Below are positions 55,448 through 64,000 of a stretch of 64,000 nucleotides of DNA, one piece after another. The DNA is taken from positions 620,001-684,000 of the forward strand of contig NZ_CP011994.1 in the NCBI RefSeq assembly GCF_001632845.1. Direction: 5' to 3'. Under the pieces are notes generated by a model. It saw only the letters and a program-made list of their open reading frames with translations. It had not been told where the DNA came from and did not search any database. A program made the position numbers and the translations under genes. The number at the start of each line of letters is the position of its first letter. Position 1 is the stretch's first letter. This stretch comes from Ectothiorhodospira sp. BSL-9. GTDB taxonomy: Bacteria > Pseudomonadota > Gammaproteobacteria > Ectothiorhodospirales > Ectothiorhodospiraceae.

Positions 55448-55595
55448 CAGTGTTTTGCCTCCCGTGGCAAGTGGGCACCCGATTCTGCCCCAAACGACAC
55501 CCGGGGCATTCTGCTACATTCATTAAGGGAATCGTCTCGCGCGATTCGTCTCCTCAGTTTACAAACATCAACGTAACAACACCAAGGAGTCCGTC

Positions 55596-56072
55596 ATGGG
55601 CAGGTTCTGGGTCATCCTGATCGTCGTCATCGTTCTGGCGCTGCTGGTGGGTGGGGGCGTGGGCGGCCACCACGTGTCCAAGCAGAACGATTTCTGCATC
55701 ACCTGTCATGCCTACGAGAAGGTCTCCTGGGACCACGGCGATCATGCCTTCAGCAACTGCCTGGACTGCCATACCAAGGGCCTGGTCACCGACAAGGTGC
55801 AGGGGGCGCGCAAGGTCTACCTGATGTTCAGCGGTCAGAACAATCCCCACAACGACCCGCCGTCGCAACTCCACCCGGAAAAGACCAGTGCCAACTGCGC
55901 CGCCTGCCACATGACCAGCGAAGTGGAAGCGAATGATCCGGCATTCTTCGCCCAGCACACGGGCATGATGGAGAACTTCGATACCTGCCAGGCCTGCCAC
56001 GACTATTCAGGGCATGACCCGGAATTGCAGGCCCTGCGCTTCGAGGCACCGCGCTTCGCGCAGGACGATTAG
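55596..56072 (+). CDS. membrane-anchored tetraheme cytochrome c (NapC/NirT-like)
   Basis: 158 residues: an uncleaved N-terminal membrane helix (4-24) and four CXXCH heme sites at 34-38, 55-59, 101-105 and 131-135. NapC/NirT-type proteins pass electrons from the quinol pool to periplasmic reductases. The gene lies beside the cytochrome c maturation locus but no partner reductase is visible. An AAGGAG site precedes the start. Confidence 0.85.
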   Translation: MGRFWVILIVVIVLALLVGGGVGGHHVSKQNDFCITCHAYEKVSWDHGDHAFSNCLDCHTKGLVTDKVQGARKVYLMFSGQNNPHNDPPSQLHPEKTSANCAACHMTSEVEANDPAFFAQHTGMMENFDTCQACHDYSGHDPELQALRFEAPRFAQDD

Positions 56073-56091
56073 GCGCACCCGGCGAACCGGG

Positions 56092-56259
56092 CTATGACGG
56101 CGGGCTCTCCTGGAGCCTTGCCAGCCGGGCCAGCTGACGGCGCAACGCGATGCGCCGTCGGCGCAGCCAGATCATCTCCCCCACCAGCACCAGCAGGGCG
56201 GCCCCATAGGAGCCCCAGATAAACGGCCCGTGGCCGCCCATGGCGAGAAAATCCATCAT
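56092..56259 (-). CDS. ccmD: heme exporter protein CcmD
   Basis: 55 residues with a single membrane helix (FIWGSYGAALLVLVGEMIWL) and a basic C-terminus, as in CcmD, which releases heme-CcmE from CcmABC. The ATG at 56259 overlaps the end of ccmC by 4 bases. Confidence 0.85.
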   Translation of the reverse strand: MMDFLAMGGHGPFIWGSYGAALLVLVGEMIWLRRRRIALRRQLARLARLQESPPS

Positions 56260-57005
56260 GCCTTGCCCCCCATGCGTTCGAGCACCCACTTGGCGCGGCG
56301 TTCACGTTCCAGCAATTCCAGCCGTGCCCGCCACAGCACCACGGCAATGGCATACGTCCAGCAGGCGAAGGTCATCAGCATGAGCGCCGTGAACATGACC
56401 GTTTCCATGGTGGGCGCACTGGTCACGGTGATGGACGCCCCCTGGTGCAGGGTGTTCCACCAGACCACCGAGAAATAGATGATGGGCACGTTGACCACCC
56501 CGGCCAGGGCCAGCACGGCGCTGGCATTGGCGGCCCGTTGACGGTCCTCGATGGCACCGTGCAGCGCCATGTAGCCCAGATAGAGAAACAGCAGGATCAA
56601 CTGGGAGGTCAGGCGTGCGTCCCACACCCAGTAGGTGCCCCAGGTGGGCTTGCCCCACAGGGCACCGGACCACAGGCACAGGAAGGCGAACAGCGCCCCG
56701 GTGGGGGCAATGGCCTTGGCCATCACCTCGGCGGTCTTCACCCGCCAGATCAGGCCGATGGCCGCATACACGGCCATGAGCACGTAGAGGAACATGGACA
56801 TCCAGGCCGCCGGCACATGGATGAACATGATGCGGTAGCTGTCCCCTTGCTGGTAATCGGGTGGAGCCACCACGAAACCCACATATAGCCCCGCGACGAA
56901 CAGGATCGCCGCCAGGCCTCCAAACCAGGGGATCAAGCGTCCCGACAGGTCGTAGAAATTCGGTGGTGAAGAGAACTTGAACCACTGCACACGCGGTTGA
57001 GCCAC
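56256..57005 (-). CDS. ccmC: heme exporter protein CcmC
   Basis: 249 residues, six membrane helices, the tryptophan-rich WWD motif WGTYWVWDARLTSQLIL and flanking heme-ligand His residues (FIHVPAAW, ALHGAIEDRQ). It loads heme onto CcmE. Confidence 0.95.
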   Translation of the reverse strand: MAQPRVQWFKFSSPPNFYDLSGRLIPWFGGLAAILFVAGLYVGFVVAPPDYQQGDSYRIMFIHVPAAWMSMFLYVLMAVYAAIGLIWRVKTAEVMAKAIAPTGALFAFLCLWSGALWGKPTWGTYWVWDARLTSQLILLFLYLGYMALHGAIEDRQRAANASAVLALAGVVNVPIIYFSVVWWNTLHQGASITVTSAPTMETVMFTALMLMTFACWTYAIAVVLWRARLELLERERRAKWVLERMGGKA

Positions 57006-57018
57006 GGCCTTCCTCCAG

Positions 57019-57696
57019 TCAGTCCAGCATGATGCGCAGCGCCGCGGCGATCGCCCAGGGCGCCAACAACAGGGTAAAGATCAGCAGTGCGGCCAGCAGC
57101 GACAGGTGGGCATCGGGGCTGGACCCGTACATGACCGCATCCACGGCCCCTGCCCCCATGATCAGTGCCGGTACATACAGGGGCAGGATCAACAGCGAAA
57201 TCAGCACACCCCCACCCCGCAGCCCCAGCGTGAGCCCCGCACCGATGGCTCCCACCAGGCTGAGAATCGGCGTACCCAGCAGCAGGGCCATCATCAGCAC
57301 CGCGATTTCGGTGCCATCCAGGTTGAGCTGCATGCCCAGCAGGGGCGAAATCAGCACCAGGGGCAGGCCCGTGACCAGCCAGTGGGCAAGAATCTTCATC
57401 AGCACCAGCAGCGGCAGGGGCTGAGGCGTGAGCAACAGCTGCTCCAGCGAGCCGTCCCGGAAGTCATCGGCAAACAGACGCTCCAGGGAGAGCATGGTGG
57501 CCAGCAGGGCGGACACCCAGAGCACCCCGGGTGCCATGCTGCGCAGCAATTGTGGATCCGGCCCCACCCCGAGGGGAAACAGGGACACCACCACCACGAA
57601 GAAACCCAGCACCACCAGCGCATCCTGGCGACGACGCACCGCCAGCAGCAGATCCCGCCTCAACAGAGACAGCAGGGCGTTCAGCAGCGCTCTCAT
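57019..57696 (-). CDS. ccmB: heme exporter protein CcmB
   Basis: 225 residues with six membrane helices and the CcmB signature region LERLFADDFRDGSLEQLLL. Permease partner of CcmA. Its start overlaps ccmA by 4 bases. Confidence 0.94.
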   Translation of the reverse strand: MRALLNALLSLLRRDLLLAVRRRQDALVVLGFFVVVVSLFPLGVGPDPQLLRSMAPGVLWVSALLATMLSLERLFADDFRDGSLEQLLLTPQPLPLLVLMKILAHWLVTGLPLVLISPLLGMQLNLDGTEIAVLMMALLLGTPILSLVGAIGAGLTLGLRGGGVLISLLILPLYVPALIMGAGAVDAVMYGSSPDAHLSLLAALLIFTLLLAPWAIAAALRIMLD

Positions 57697-58382
57697 GCCC
57701 CATTCCCCAGGGTGAGTGTGCGCTGAGTGCCGCGCACGGGTACGGCCTGATGGGTGGTGAGAATGATCATTCCCCGGGCCGCCAGATGGGCCTCCAGTGC
57801 CTGTCTGAGCACTTCGATCACCTGCACATCCAGAGCGGCAAAGGGTTCATCAAGAATCCACAGGGGCCGTCGCAGCAGCAACAACCGGGCCAGGGCCACG
57901 CGCCGTTTCTGGCCTTGAGACAGCAGCTTCACCGGCAGGTCCGCATGTCCACCCAGACCCAGTTCCTCCAGCATGGAGAACACCCCTTCAGGTGTCTGCG
58001 GGCAGCCATGCAGTCGGCACTGGCTTTGGATGTTTTCCTCGGCGCTGAGTTCATCCTTGAGGGCGTTGTGATGCCCCAGATAGGCCAGGTGCCCCCCAGG
58101 GCCGTCATCCAGGCGACGCACCGGCACACCGTCCCAGGTCATTTCCCCCTCCATGGGACGGGTGAGCCCGCACAGCACCCGCAACAGGCTGGTCTTGCCG
58201 GCGCCGTTGCGACCGGCCACCTGCAGGAGTTCTCCGGCCTGCAGCGAGAACGTCAGACCATTGAAGAGCAGGCGCTCGCCGCGCTCCAGCACCAGGCCTT
58301 CCACCGCAAGACAATGCGCCGGAAAGGGCTGCGGGATTGGGGCATCCAGCGTGTCATCCGACACGGCTGCGGCATCGCTCAT
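57693..58382 (-). CDS. ccmA: heme exporter ATP-binding protein CcmA
   Basis: 229 residues, ABC ATPase with Walker A GRNGAGKTSLL, signature LSQGQKRRVALARL and Walker B LWILDEPFAALD. ATP hydrolysis frees heme-CcmE. The ATG at 58382 overlaps the cheV stop as ATGA; an ATG two codons upstream (58388) is also possible. Confidence 0.94.
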   Translation of the reverse strand: MSDAAAVSDDTLDAPIPQPFPAHCLAVEGLVLERGERLLFNGLTFSLQAGELLQVAGRNGAGKTSLLRVLCGLTRPMEGEMTWDGVPVRRLDDGPGGHLAYLGHHNALKDELSAEENIQSQCRLHGCPQTPEGVFSMLEELGLGGHADLPVKLLSQGQKRRVALARLLLLRRPLWILDEPFAALDVQVIEVLRQALEAHLAARGMIILTTHQAVPVRGTQRTLTLGNGA

Positions 58383-59305
58383 GGCCATTGCCCCAACTGC
58401 CGCATGCGCTCGCGCACGGCTTCGGCCAGGTCATCCGGATGGTATTTCTGCACGAACTTGTCCGCCCCGGTGCGACGCACCATGTCCACGTTGAAGACCC
58501 CACTGATGGAGGAATGCAGCAGGATGTAGAGATCCTTGAGGCGCTCGTCCTCGCGAACCCGCGTGGTGAGCTGATAACCGTCCACCTCCGGCATCTCGAT
58601 GTCGGAGACCATCATGATGAATTCCCGGGCCACGTCCACACCGTCGGCCTGCATGCGCTCGATCAACTCGATGGCATGCTTGCCATCGGTCACCAGGGTG
58701 CACTGCACGCCGAGTTGTTCCAGGGCGGCGCGAATCTGATTACGGGCCACGGTGGAATCATCCACCACCAGGACCTTGCAGTCCTCGGCGCGAAAGCCAT
58801 CACTGAAATCTGCCGACACCTGGGTGCTGGCATGCACCACCTGATCCAGCACCTTCTCCACATCCAGAATCTCCACAATGCGATCATCCAGCAGGGTAAT
58901 GGCGGTGACGAAGGCATTGCGGCCCGTGGCCCGGGGCGGTGGCTGAACCTGTCCCCATTGGGTGTTCATGATCCGCTCCACACGGCGGATCAGGAAACCA
59001 TGCACCGAGCGGTTGTACTCGGTGATGATGATGTAGCCGTCTTCCGGCGCCTTGAGGGGCGGGCCGCCGATGGCCAGGGAAAGGTCCATCACCGGCATGG
59101 TAATGCCCCGCAGGGTGGCGATCCCCTTCACCAGCGGATGGGAACCCGCCAGATGGGACAGGGGCTGATAGGGAATGACCTCCTGAACCTTGAAGATATT
59201 GATGCCATAGAGTTGCTGGCCCTGGAGCTGAAACAGCAGCAACTCGAGTCGGCTGCCGGCCACCCGATTGGATTCCAGGGATGACCCCCAGCGATCTTCG
59301 ACCAT
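58379..59305 (-). CDS. cheV: chemotaxis coupling protein CheV (CheW-receiver)
   Basis: 308 residues: CheW-like domain at about 18-165 (LLLFQLQGQQLYGINIFKVQEV) and a receiver domain at about 178-300 with VLVVDDSTVARNQI and acceptor Asp in MMVSDIEMPEVDG. CheV couples chemoreceptors to CheA. It is translationally coupled to ccmA, an unusual place for a chemotaxis gene. GGAG precedes the start. Confidence 0.92.
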   Translation of the reverse strand: MVEDRWGSSLESNRVAGSRLELLLFQLQGQQLYGINIFKVQEVIPYQPLSHLAGSHPLVKGIATLRGITMPVMDLSLAIGGPPLKAPEDGYIIITEYNRSVHGFLIRRVERIMNTQWGQVQPPPRATGRNAFVTAITLLDDRIVEILDVEKVLDQVVHASTQVSADFSDGFRAEDCKVLVVDDSTVARNQIRAALEQLGVQCTLVTDGKHAIELIERMQADGVDVAREFIMMVSDIEMPEVDGYQLTTRVREDERLKDLYILLHSSISGVFNVDMVRRTGADKFVQKYHPDDLAEAVRERMRQLGQWP

Positions 59306-59653
59306 GTCGACACTCCAGATGATCCATCTTCACCCCATGGTACCAGTGCGCCCAGAAGGGCACACGCTCGCACCCACTTTCCATCCCGGGGTTCATGCAC
59401 CGTTTTCTGACCTGGATCATACTGATAAATCGCAACCATAGAACCTGACGCCATCCAGGTTGTCTTGATAACGGATGAACAGAACAAACGCCCAGGCCGG
59501 ATGGCGCGAATGGGGACAACGGCCCGCTTGCGACCCCGTCTGTGATGGTGCTATGAATGGCCGGCGCCGCCCCGGGCGGCCAGGCCCACGGATGGAAATG
59601 CCCCATGGAAAGACCATGATCATTGGGTGGAAACACCCTGGCAGGAGAATGCA
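59306..59653. other. 348-base divergent spacer between cheV-ccmABCD and ccmEFGHI
   Basis: Must hold the promoters for both halves of the ccm locus. TTGATAAC and TGATAAAT words (about 59420 and 59464) are the most promoter-like. No gene, terminator or known operator was recognised. Confidence 0.45.
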
Positions 59654-60109
59654 ATGACGCCTCGACAGAAGAGACGAATGGCTGGCGTGGTGCTCGTCGT
59701 GCTGGCGGTTTCCACCGCCTCGGCCCTGGCCCTGAGCGCCTTCCGCGAGAACCTGATGTACTTCTATGGGCCCTCCCAGATAGCCCAGGGCGAGGCACCG
59801 GGCGAGCGCATCATCCGCCTGGGCGGGCTGGTGGAGAAAGGCTCCATCCAGCACAACGATACTGACCTGACCGTAAAGTTCAGCATCACCGACACAGCCC
59901 ACAGCATCCCCGTGGAGTACGTGGGCCTGCTGCCCGATCTGTTCCGTGAGGGTCAGGGCGTGGTGACCCACGGTCGTCTGGGCAGCGACGGCATCTTCCG
60001 CGCCGAGCGGGTGCTGGCGCGACACGATGAGAACTACATGGCCCCCGAGGTGGCCGCAGCACTCAAGGCGGCGGGATATGAGGAACACCCCGGCGAGAAG
60101 GTCTACTGA
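59654..60109 (+). CDS. ccmE: heme chaperone CcmE
   Basis: 151 residues with an N-terminal membrane anchor (10-30) and the heme-binding motif LARHDENY, giving His124 and Tyr128 (HxxxY). It carries heme covalently from CcmABCD to CcmFGH. AGGAG lies upstream of 59654. Confidence 0.95.
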   Translation: MTPRQKRRMAGVVLVVLAVSTASALALSAFRENLMYFYGPSQIAQGEAPGERIIRLGGLVEKGSIQHNDTDLTVKFSITDTAHSIPVEYVGLLPDLFREGQGVVTHGRLGSDGIFRAERVLARHDENYMAPEVAAALKAAGYEEHPGEKVY

Positions 60110-60111
60110 TC

Positions 60112-62145
60112 ATGATCGCGGAAATCGGTCAGCTCGCCCTCATCCTTGCCCTCCTGATGGCCGCCGTACAGGGCATCATCCCCCTCATCGGCGCCCATCG
60201 GGGCACACCCGCCTGGATGGCCACCGCTCACACGGCCGTGGGCGGTCAGTTCCTGTTCCTGGTGATCGCCTACATCGCGCTCACCTATGCCTTCATCACC
60301 CATGATTTCTCGGTGGCCTACGTGGCCAACCACTCCAACTCCGAGCTGCCGTTGATGTATCGCATCTCCGGGGTCTGGGGCGGCCATGAGGGATCGTTGC
60401 TGCTCTGGGCGCTGATGCTGTGTGGCTGGTCGCTGGCGGTGTCCTGGCTCAGCAAGGGGCTGCCCACGGACATGGCGGCACGCACCGTGGCCGTCATGGG
60501 CCTGGTGAGTGTGGGCATCCTCTCCTTCACCCTGTTCACCTCCAACCCCTTTGAAACCCTCTTCCCGGTACCGGCCGACGGGCGCGATCTCAATCCGCTG
60601 CTGCAGGATCCGGGTCTGGTGATCCATCCCCCCATGCTGTACATGGGCTACGTGGGGCTGGCCGTACCCTTTGCCATTGCCGTCGCCGCACTGATCGGCG
60701 GAAGACTGGATGCGGCCTGGGCCCGCTGGACGCGGCCCTGGGCCACAGTGGCCTGGGCCTTCCTGGGAGCGGGCATTGCCCTGGGCAGCTGGTGGGCCTA
60801 CTACACCCTGGGCTGGGGTGGATGGTGGTTCTGGGACCCGGTGGAAAACGCTTCCCTCATGCCCTGGCTGGCTGCCACGGCCCTGATCCACTCGCTGATC
60901 GTCACGGAAAAGCGGGGTGCCTTCCGCACCTGGACGGTGCTGCTGGCCATCATGGCCTTCTGCCTGAGCCTGCTGGGGACCTTCCTGGTTCGCTCAGGCG
61001 TGCTGGTTTCAGTGCATGCCTTCGCCACTGACCCCGCTCGAGGCGTGTACATCCTGGCGCTGCTGCTGGTGGTGACCGGTGCCTCGTTCGCCCTGTATGC
61101 CTGGCGCGCCCCCAACGTGCATAGCCATGCCGAATTCCAGCCCGTATCACGGGAGGGGGGCCTGCTGGCCAACAACATCATCTGGATGGTGGCGCTGGCA
61201 GCCGTCCTGCTGGGCACCCTGTATCCCCTGCTGCTGGATGCCCTGAACATGGGCAAGATCTCCGTGGGACCGCCTTACTTCAACGCGGTGTTCGCGCCGC
61301 TGATGCTGCCCTTGATCTTCCTGGTGGGCCTGGGGCCACTGCTGCGCTGGAAGAGCGCCTCCGCCCGTGAGATCAGCCTGCGCTTCTGGCACACCCTGCT
61401 GGCGGCCCTGGCGGTGGGCGTGGTCTTCCCGCTGGCCATGATGGGCAGCACGTCGCTGATGATCACCCTGGGCGTGGGTCTGGCGGTGTGGATCATCCTG
61501 GCGTCCGGGCGTGACCTTTACAGCCGGCTGCGCCAGCGCGGCACCCCCCTGACCACGCTGCGCAAGCTGCCCGCCAGCTACTGGGGCATGACCACCAGTC
61601 ACCTGGGCTTTGCCATCCTGGTGATCGGCATCACCCTGCTCATGGCCTTCGAGCAGGAGCGTGATGTGCGCATGGGCCTGGGGCAGAGCCATGAGCTGGG
61701 CGGTTATACCTACGAGTTGCGGGATGTGTACAACGTGGCCGGACCCAACTGGGATGCCCTGGAGGCCCACGTGCATGTGACCCGCAACGGTGAACCGGTC
61801 ACCGACCTGTACCCCCAGCGGCGGGTGTACCGGGTGCAGACCCAACCCATGGCCCAGGCGTCATACCAGTCCCGATTTACCCGTGACATCTTCGTGGCGC
61901 TGGGCGAGCCCATGTCCGGCAACACCTGGTCACTACGGCTCTATCACAACCCCTTCCAGATGTGGCTCTGGATCGGGGCCACGTTGATCGTGCTGGGGGG
62001 CTTCATTGCCGCCGCCGACCGCCGCTACCGTGTGTTCTCCCGGCGTCGGGCCACCGAGCCGGCCTCGCAACGCATCGACAACGCTGGCGGGATGGCTGAT
62101 CAGGAAGCCGCCCCCCGTCCCGCCCAACGGAGCCCCTCGGCATGA
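60112..62145 (+). CDS. ccmF: cytochrome c-type biogenesis protein CcmF
   Basis: 677 residues with about 14 membrane helices, the WWD motif GWGGWWFWDPVENASLMPWL and conserved HEGSLLLW region. Catalytic component of heme ligation to apocytochrome. Starts two bases after ccmE and overlaps ccmG by 4. Confidence 0.95.
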   Translation: MIAEIGQLALILALLMAAVQGIIPLIGAHRGTPAWMATAHTAVGGQFLFLVIAYIALTYAFITHDFSVAYVANHSNSELPLMYRISGVWGGHEGSLLLWALMLCGWSLAVSWLSKGLPTDMAARTVAVMGLVSVGILSFTLFTSNPFETLFPVPADGRDLNPLLQDPGLVIHPPMLYMGYVGLAVPFAIAVAALIGGRLDAAWARWTRPWATVAWAFLGAGIALGSWWAYYTLGWGGWWFWDPVENASLMPWLAATALIHSLIVTEKRGAFRTWTVLLAIMAFCLSLLGTFLVRSGVLVSVHAFATDPARGVYILALLLVVTGASFALYAWRAPNVHSHAEFQPVSREGGLLANNIIWMVALAAVLLGTLYPLLLDALNMGKISVGPPYFNAVFAPLMLPLIFLVGLGPLLRWKSASAREISLRFWHTLLAALAVGVVFPLAMMGSTSLMITLGVGLAVWIILASGRDLYSRLRQRGTPLTTLRKLPASYWGMTTSHLGFAILVIGITLLMAFEQERDVRMGLGQSHELGGYTYELRDVYNVAGPNWDALEAHVHVTRNGEPVTDLYPQRRVYRVQTQPMAQASYQSRFTRDIFVALGEPMSGNTWSLRLYHNPFQMWLWIGATLIVLGGFIAAADRRYRVFSRRRATEPASQRIDNAGGMADQEAAPRPAQRSPSA

Positions 62146-62681
62146 AAAGACTGATGTATCTGCTGCCCATGGGACTGCTGCTCCTGCTGGGCCTGTTCCT
62201 GCTGATTGGTCTGGGTCTCAACCCGCGTCTGGTTCCCTCGCCCCTGGTGGACAAACCGGCGCCAACGTTCGAACTGCCGGCCCTGGAAGACGCCGAACGC
62301 ATGGTGGGCTCGGCGGACTTCGAGGGCCAGGTGGTACTGCTCAATATCTGGGCCAGCTGGTGCGTGTCCTGTCGTCAGGAGCACCAATTGCTGGTGCGCA
62401 TGGCCGATCGGTATGGCGTGCCCATTTACGGGCTCAATTACAAGGACGAACGCCGGGACGGCCTGGAGTATCTGCGAGCCTTTGGCAACCCCTACGTGTG
62501 GAACGCCCATGACCTGGAGGGTCGCGTCGGTATCGACTGGGGCGTGTACGGCACGCCGGAAACCTTTGTCATCGACGGCGAGGGCCGCATCCGCTACAAG
62601 CATGTGGGCCCTCTCACCTGGGACAAGGTTCAGAATGACATCCTGCCCCTGGTGGAGCGCCTGCGGAGTGAAACCCTATGA
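62142..62681 (+). CDS. ccmG: thiol:disulfide interchange protein CcmG (DsbE)
   Basis: 179 residues: N-terminal membrane anchor and thioredoxin fold with active site WASWCVSCRQEH and the cis-Pro in YGTPETFVID. It reduces apocytochrome c thiols with CcmH. Confidence 0.94.
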   Translation: MKRLMYLLPMGLLLLLGLFLLIGLGLNPRLVPSPLVDKPAPTFELPALEDAERMVGSADFEGQVVLLNIWASWCVSCRQEHQLLVRMADRYGVPIYGLNYKDERRDGLEYLRAFGNPYVWNAHDLEGRVGIDWGVYGTPETFVIDGEGRIRYKHVGPLTWDKVQNDILPLVERLRSETL

Positions 62682-63154
62682 AGGCGTGGTTGCCCCTGAT
62701 CCCGCTGCTGGCGCTGCTGGCCTTCTCCCCCATGGCCTCGGCCGGCGGGGTCGACCCGACCGATTTTGATGAACCGGGACTGGAGGAACGCTACCGCGCC
62801 CTGCTTCATGAACTGCGCTGCACCGTCTGCCAGAACCAGTCCCTGGCGGACTCGGATGCCGGCCTGGCCCGGGATCTGCGTCGGGAGTTGCGCACCCAGC
62901 TCAATGCCGGCTCCAGCGACGATGAGATCATCGATTACATGGTGTCGCGATACGGCAATTTCGTGCTCTACCGCCCCCCGTTCTCGCCCGCCACCTACCT
63001 GTTGTGGATAGGCCCCTTCGTGCTCCTGGGGCTGGGCTTCGTGGTGCTGTATCTCACCTCACGCGGTAGCCGTCAGGGCACCAAGACCACCGGCGTGGAT
63101 AGCGCCGCACGCGAGCGGGCCCGGCGCCTGCTGGGTGAAGGAAAAGACGTATGA
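62678..63154 (+). CDS. ccmH: cytochrome c maturation protein CcmH (CycL)
   Basis: 158 residues: signal peptide, the thiol motif LRCTVCQNQSLADS, and a C-terminal membrane helix (about 107-128). Single-domain CcmH; the TPR domain is in a separate ccmI gene. Overlaps both neighbours by 4 bases. Confidence 0.94.
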   Translation: MKAWLPLIPLLALLAFSPMASAGGVDPTDFDEPGLEERYRALLHELRCTVCQNQSLADSDAGLARDLRRELRTQLNAGSSDDEIIDYMVSRYGNFVLYRPPFSPATYLLWIGPFVLLGLGFVVLYLTSRGSRQGTKTTGVDSAARERARRLLGEGKDV

Positions 63155-64000
63155 CAATCGGTTTCTGGATCGCGGCCGTGCTGCTCCTGCTCACGGCCAT
63201 GATAATGGTCATCTGGCCGTTCCTGAGGCATCGCACCGGGCCGCAGGTGGAGTCCCGGGGCCTCAACCTCACCATCTATCGGCAACGCATGGCCGAACTG
63301 GATCAGGAACTGGCCTCGGGACTCATGAACCGGGAGCAGTATGAGGCTGCGCGCCTGGAGCTGGAAGACAACCTGATCACGGACGTGGAGGACGACCCTG
63401 AGACGTCCGCGCCTGCGAGGACGGCCTCCCCTCACCGTCAGGGGGGGGTGGTGCTGCTGGCCACTGCCGCCCTGGTACCCATCCTGGCGCTGCTGATCCA
63501 CTTCCAGCTGGATCATGGCGGGCCGGATCCACGCCAGACCATCGCCATGGGGCAGGCCCCCTCGGCCGGCGGGGGATCAGAGCAGGGTGCGACCCAGCAT
63601 GATCTTGAGGAAGTGGAACGCATGATCGGCCAGCTCAGAGCCCGTCTGGAGCAGGAGCCGGATGATGCCGAGGGCTGGGTGGTGCTGGCCCGCACCTACC
63701 GCTTTCTGGAACGTTTCGGCGATGCCGCCCAGGCCTACGAGCGGGCCCATGACCTCATCGGCGATGACCCCATCCTGAACGTGGACTATGCCGAAACCCT
63801 GGTGGTGGCGCAGGATGGCCGTGTTTCCAGCCGGGCCGCCCGACTGCTGAACACGGCCCTGGAACAACAGCCGGACAACCAGAACGCCCTCTGGCTGGCG
63901 GCCATCGGCGCCTTCCAGGACGGTGACCTGAGCCGCTCTCAGGAGCATCTGGAACATCTTCAGACCCTGGTGGACTCTGACACCGGCTCGGCCCGTGCGG
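63151..64000 (+). CDS. ccmI: cytochrome c maturation protein CcmI (CycH), partial
   Basis: The first 283 residues are visible, running off the window edge. Two membrane helices (about 5-24 and 94-115) flank a cytoplasmic loop with YRQRMAELDQELASGLMNREQYE, and periplasmic TPR repeats begin near 145 (AEGWVVLARTYRFLERFGDAA). CcmI chaperones apocytochromes to CcmFH. Confidence 0.92.
   Translation, partial: MTIGFWIAAVLLLLTAMIMVIWPFLRHRTGPQVESRGLNLTIYRQRMAELDQELASGLMNREQYEAARLELEDNLITDVEDDPETSAPARTASPHRQGGVVLLATAALVPILALLIHFQLDHGGPDPRQTIAMGQAPSAGGGSEQGATQHDLEEVERMIGQLRARLEQEPDDAEGWVVLARTYRFLERFGDAAQAYERAHDLIGDDPILNVDYAETLVVAQDGRVSSRAARLLNTALEQQPDNQNALWLAAIGAFQDGDLSRSQEHLEHLQTLVDSDTGSARA

Overview
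The window looks like part of the chromosome of a GC-rich, autotrophic gammaproteobacterium, most like the Ectothiorhodospiraceae (Thioalkalivibrio/Thiohalospira-type sulfur bacteria). The evidence is the edge of an alpha-carboxysome locus with cbbR, a Calvin/glycolysis gene run (tkt, gap, pgk, pyk, fba), a Mrp-type cation/proton antiporter cluster, choline-to-betaine genes, and a System I cytochrome c maturation locus. The taxonomic call is inference from gene content. No rRNA, tRNA, CRISPR, prophage or intact insertion sequence was seen.

1-2.9 kb: tail of a carboxysome/RuBisCO locus: a degenerate pterin-dehydratase-like RuBisCO assembly factor, a disordered McdB-like protein with a near-terminal Trp, CbbR, and an unassigned protein with a CxDxR motif like beta-class carbonic anhydrases.

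2.9-18 kb: a phosphate-starvation block. Seven sites carry 11-bp-spaced TCAC/TCAT repeats that read as PHO boxes, several with a -10-like hexamer at a constant distance. They precede a GT4 glycosyltransferase plus PAP2 phosphatase, a pyruvate-kinase-like gene, a repeat lipoprotein, a porin, a PlcP-type metallophosphoesterase, pstC and pstS. PlcP, GT4 and PAP2 together suggest replacement of phospholipids by glycolipids when phosphate is scarce. Toxin-antitoxin genes are scattered through and beside the block: HigBA, an MNT protein whose HEPN partner survives only as a 25-codon stub, and VapBC beside a truncated lysophospholipase.

19.4-32.9 kb: a BrkB/YihY membrane protein, a peroxiredoxin, a repeat cluster, then a long minus-strand run: ydbH, trhP, a ydbL-like lipoprotein and nine Mrp-type antiporter genes (E, F, G, a short MbhD-like subunit, B, C and three large antiporter subunits).

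32.9-41.1 kb: an AT-rich spacer with DnaA boxes, a GT51 transglycosylase fused to a CIA30 domain, outer-membrane phospholipase A, a REP-rich spacer, and the choline/betaine cluster with two BetI operators.

41.1-55.4 kb: the minus-strand tkt-gap-pgk-pyk-fba run (central carbon metabolism and regeneration of the CO2 acceptor), then a hydrolase/methyltransferase pair, an Nramp-like transporter, a thioesterase, rdgC and a three-gene soluble signalling set (receiver-TPR protein, histidine kinase, GAF protein).

55.6-64 kb: a tetraheme cytochrome c and the ccm genes, split into divergent halves: cheV-ccmABCD on the minus strand and ccmEFGHI on the plus strand. ccmI runs off the end.
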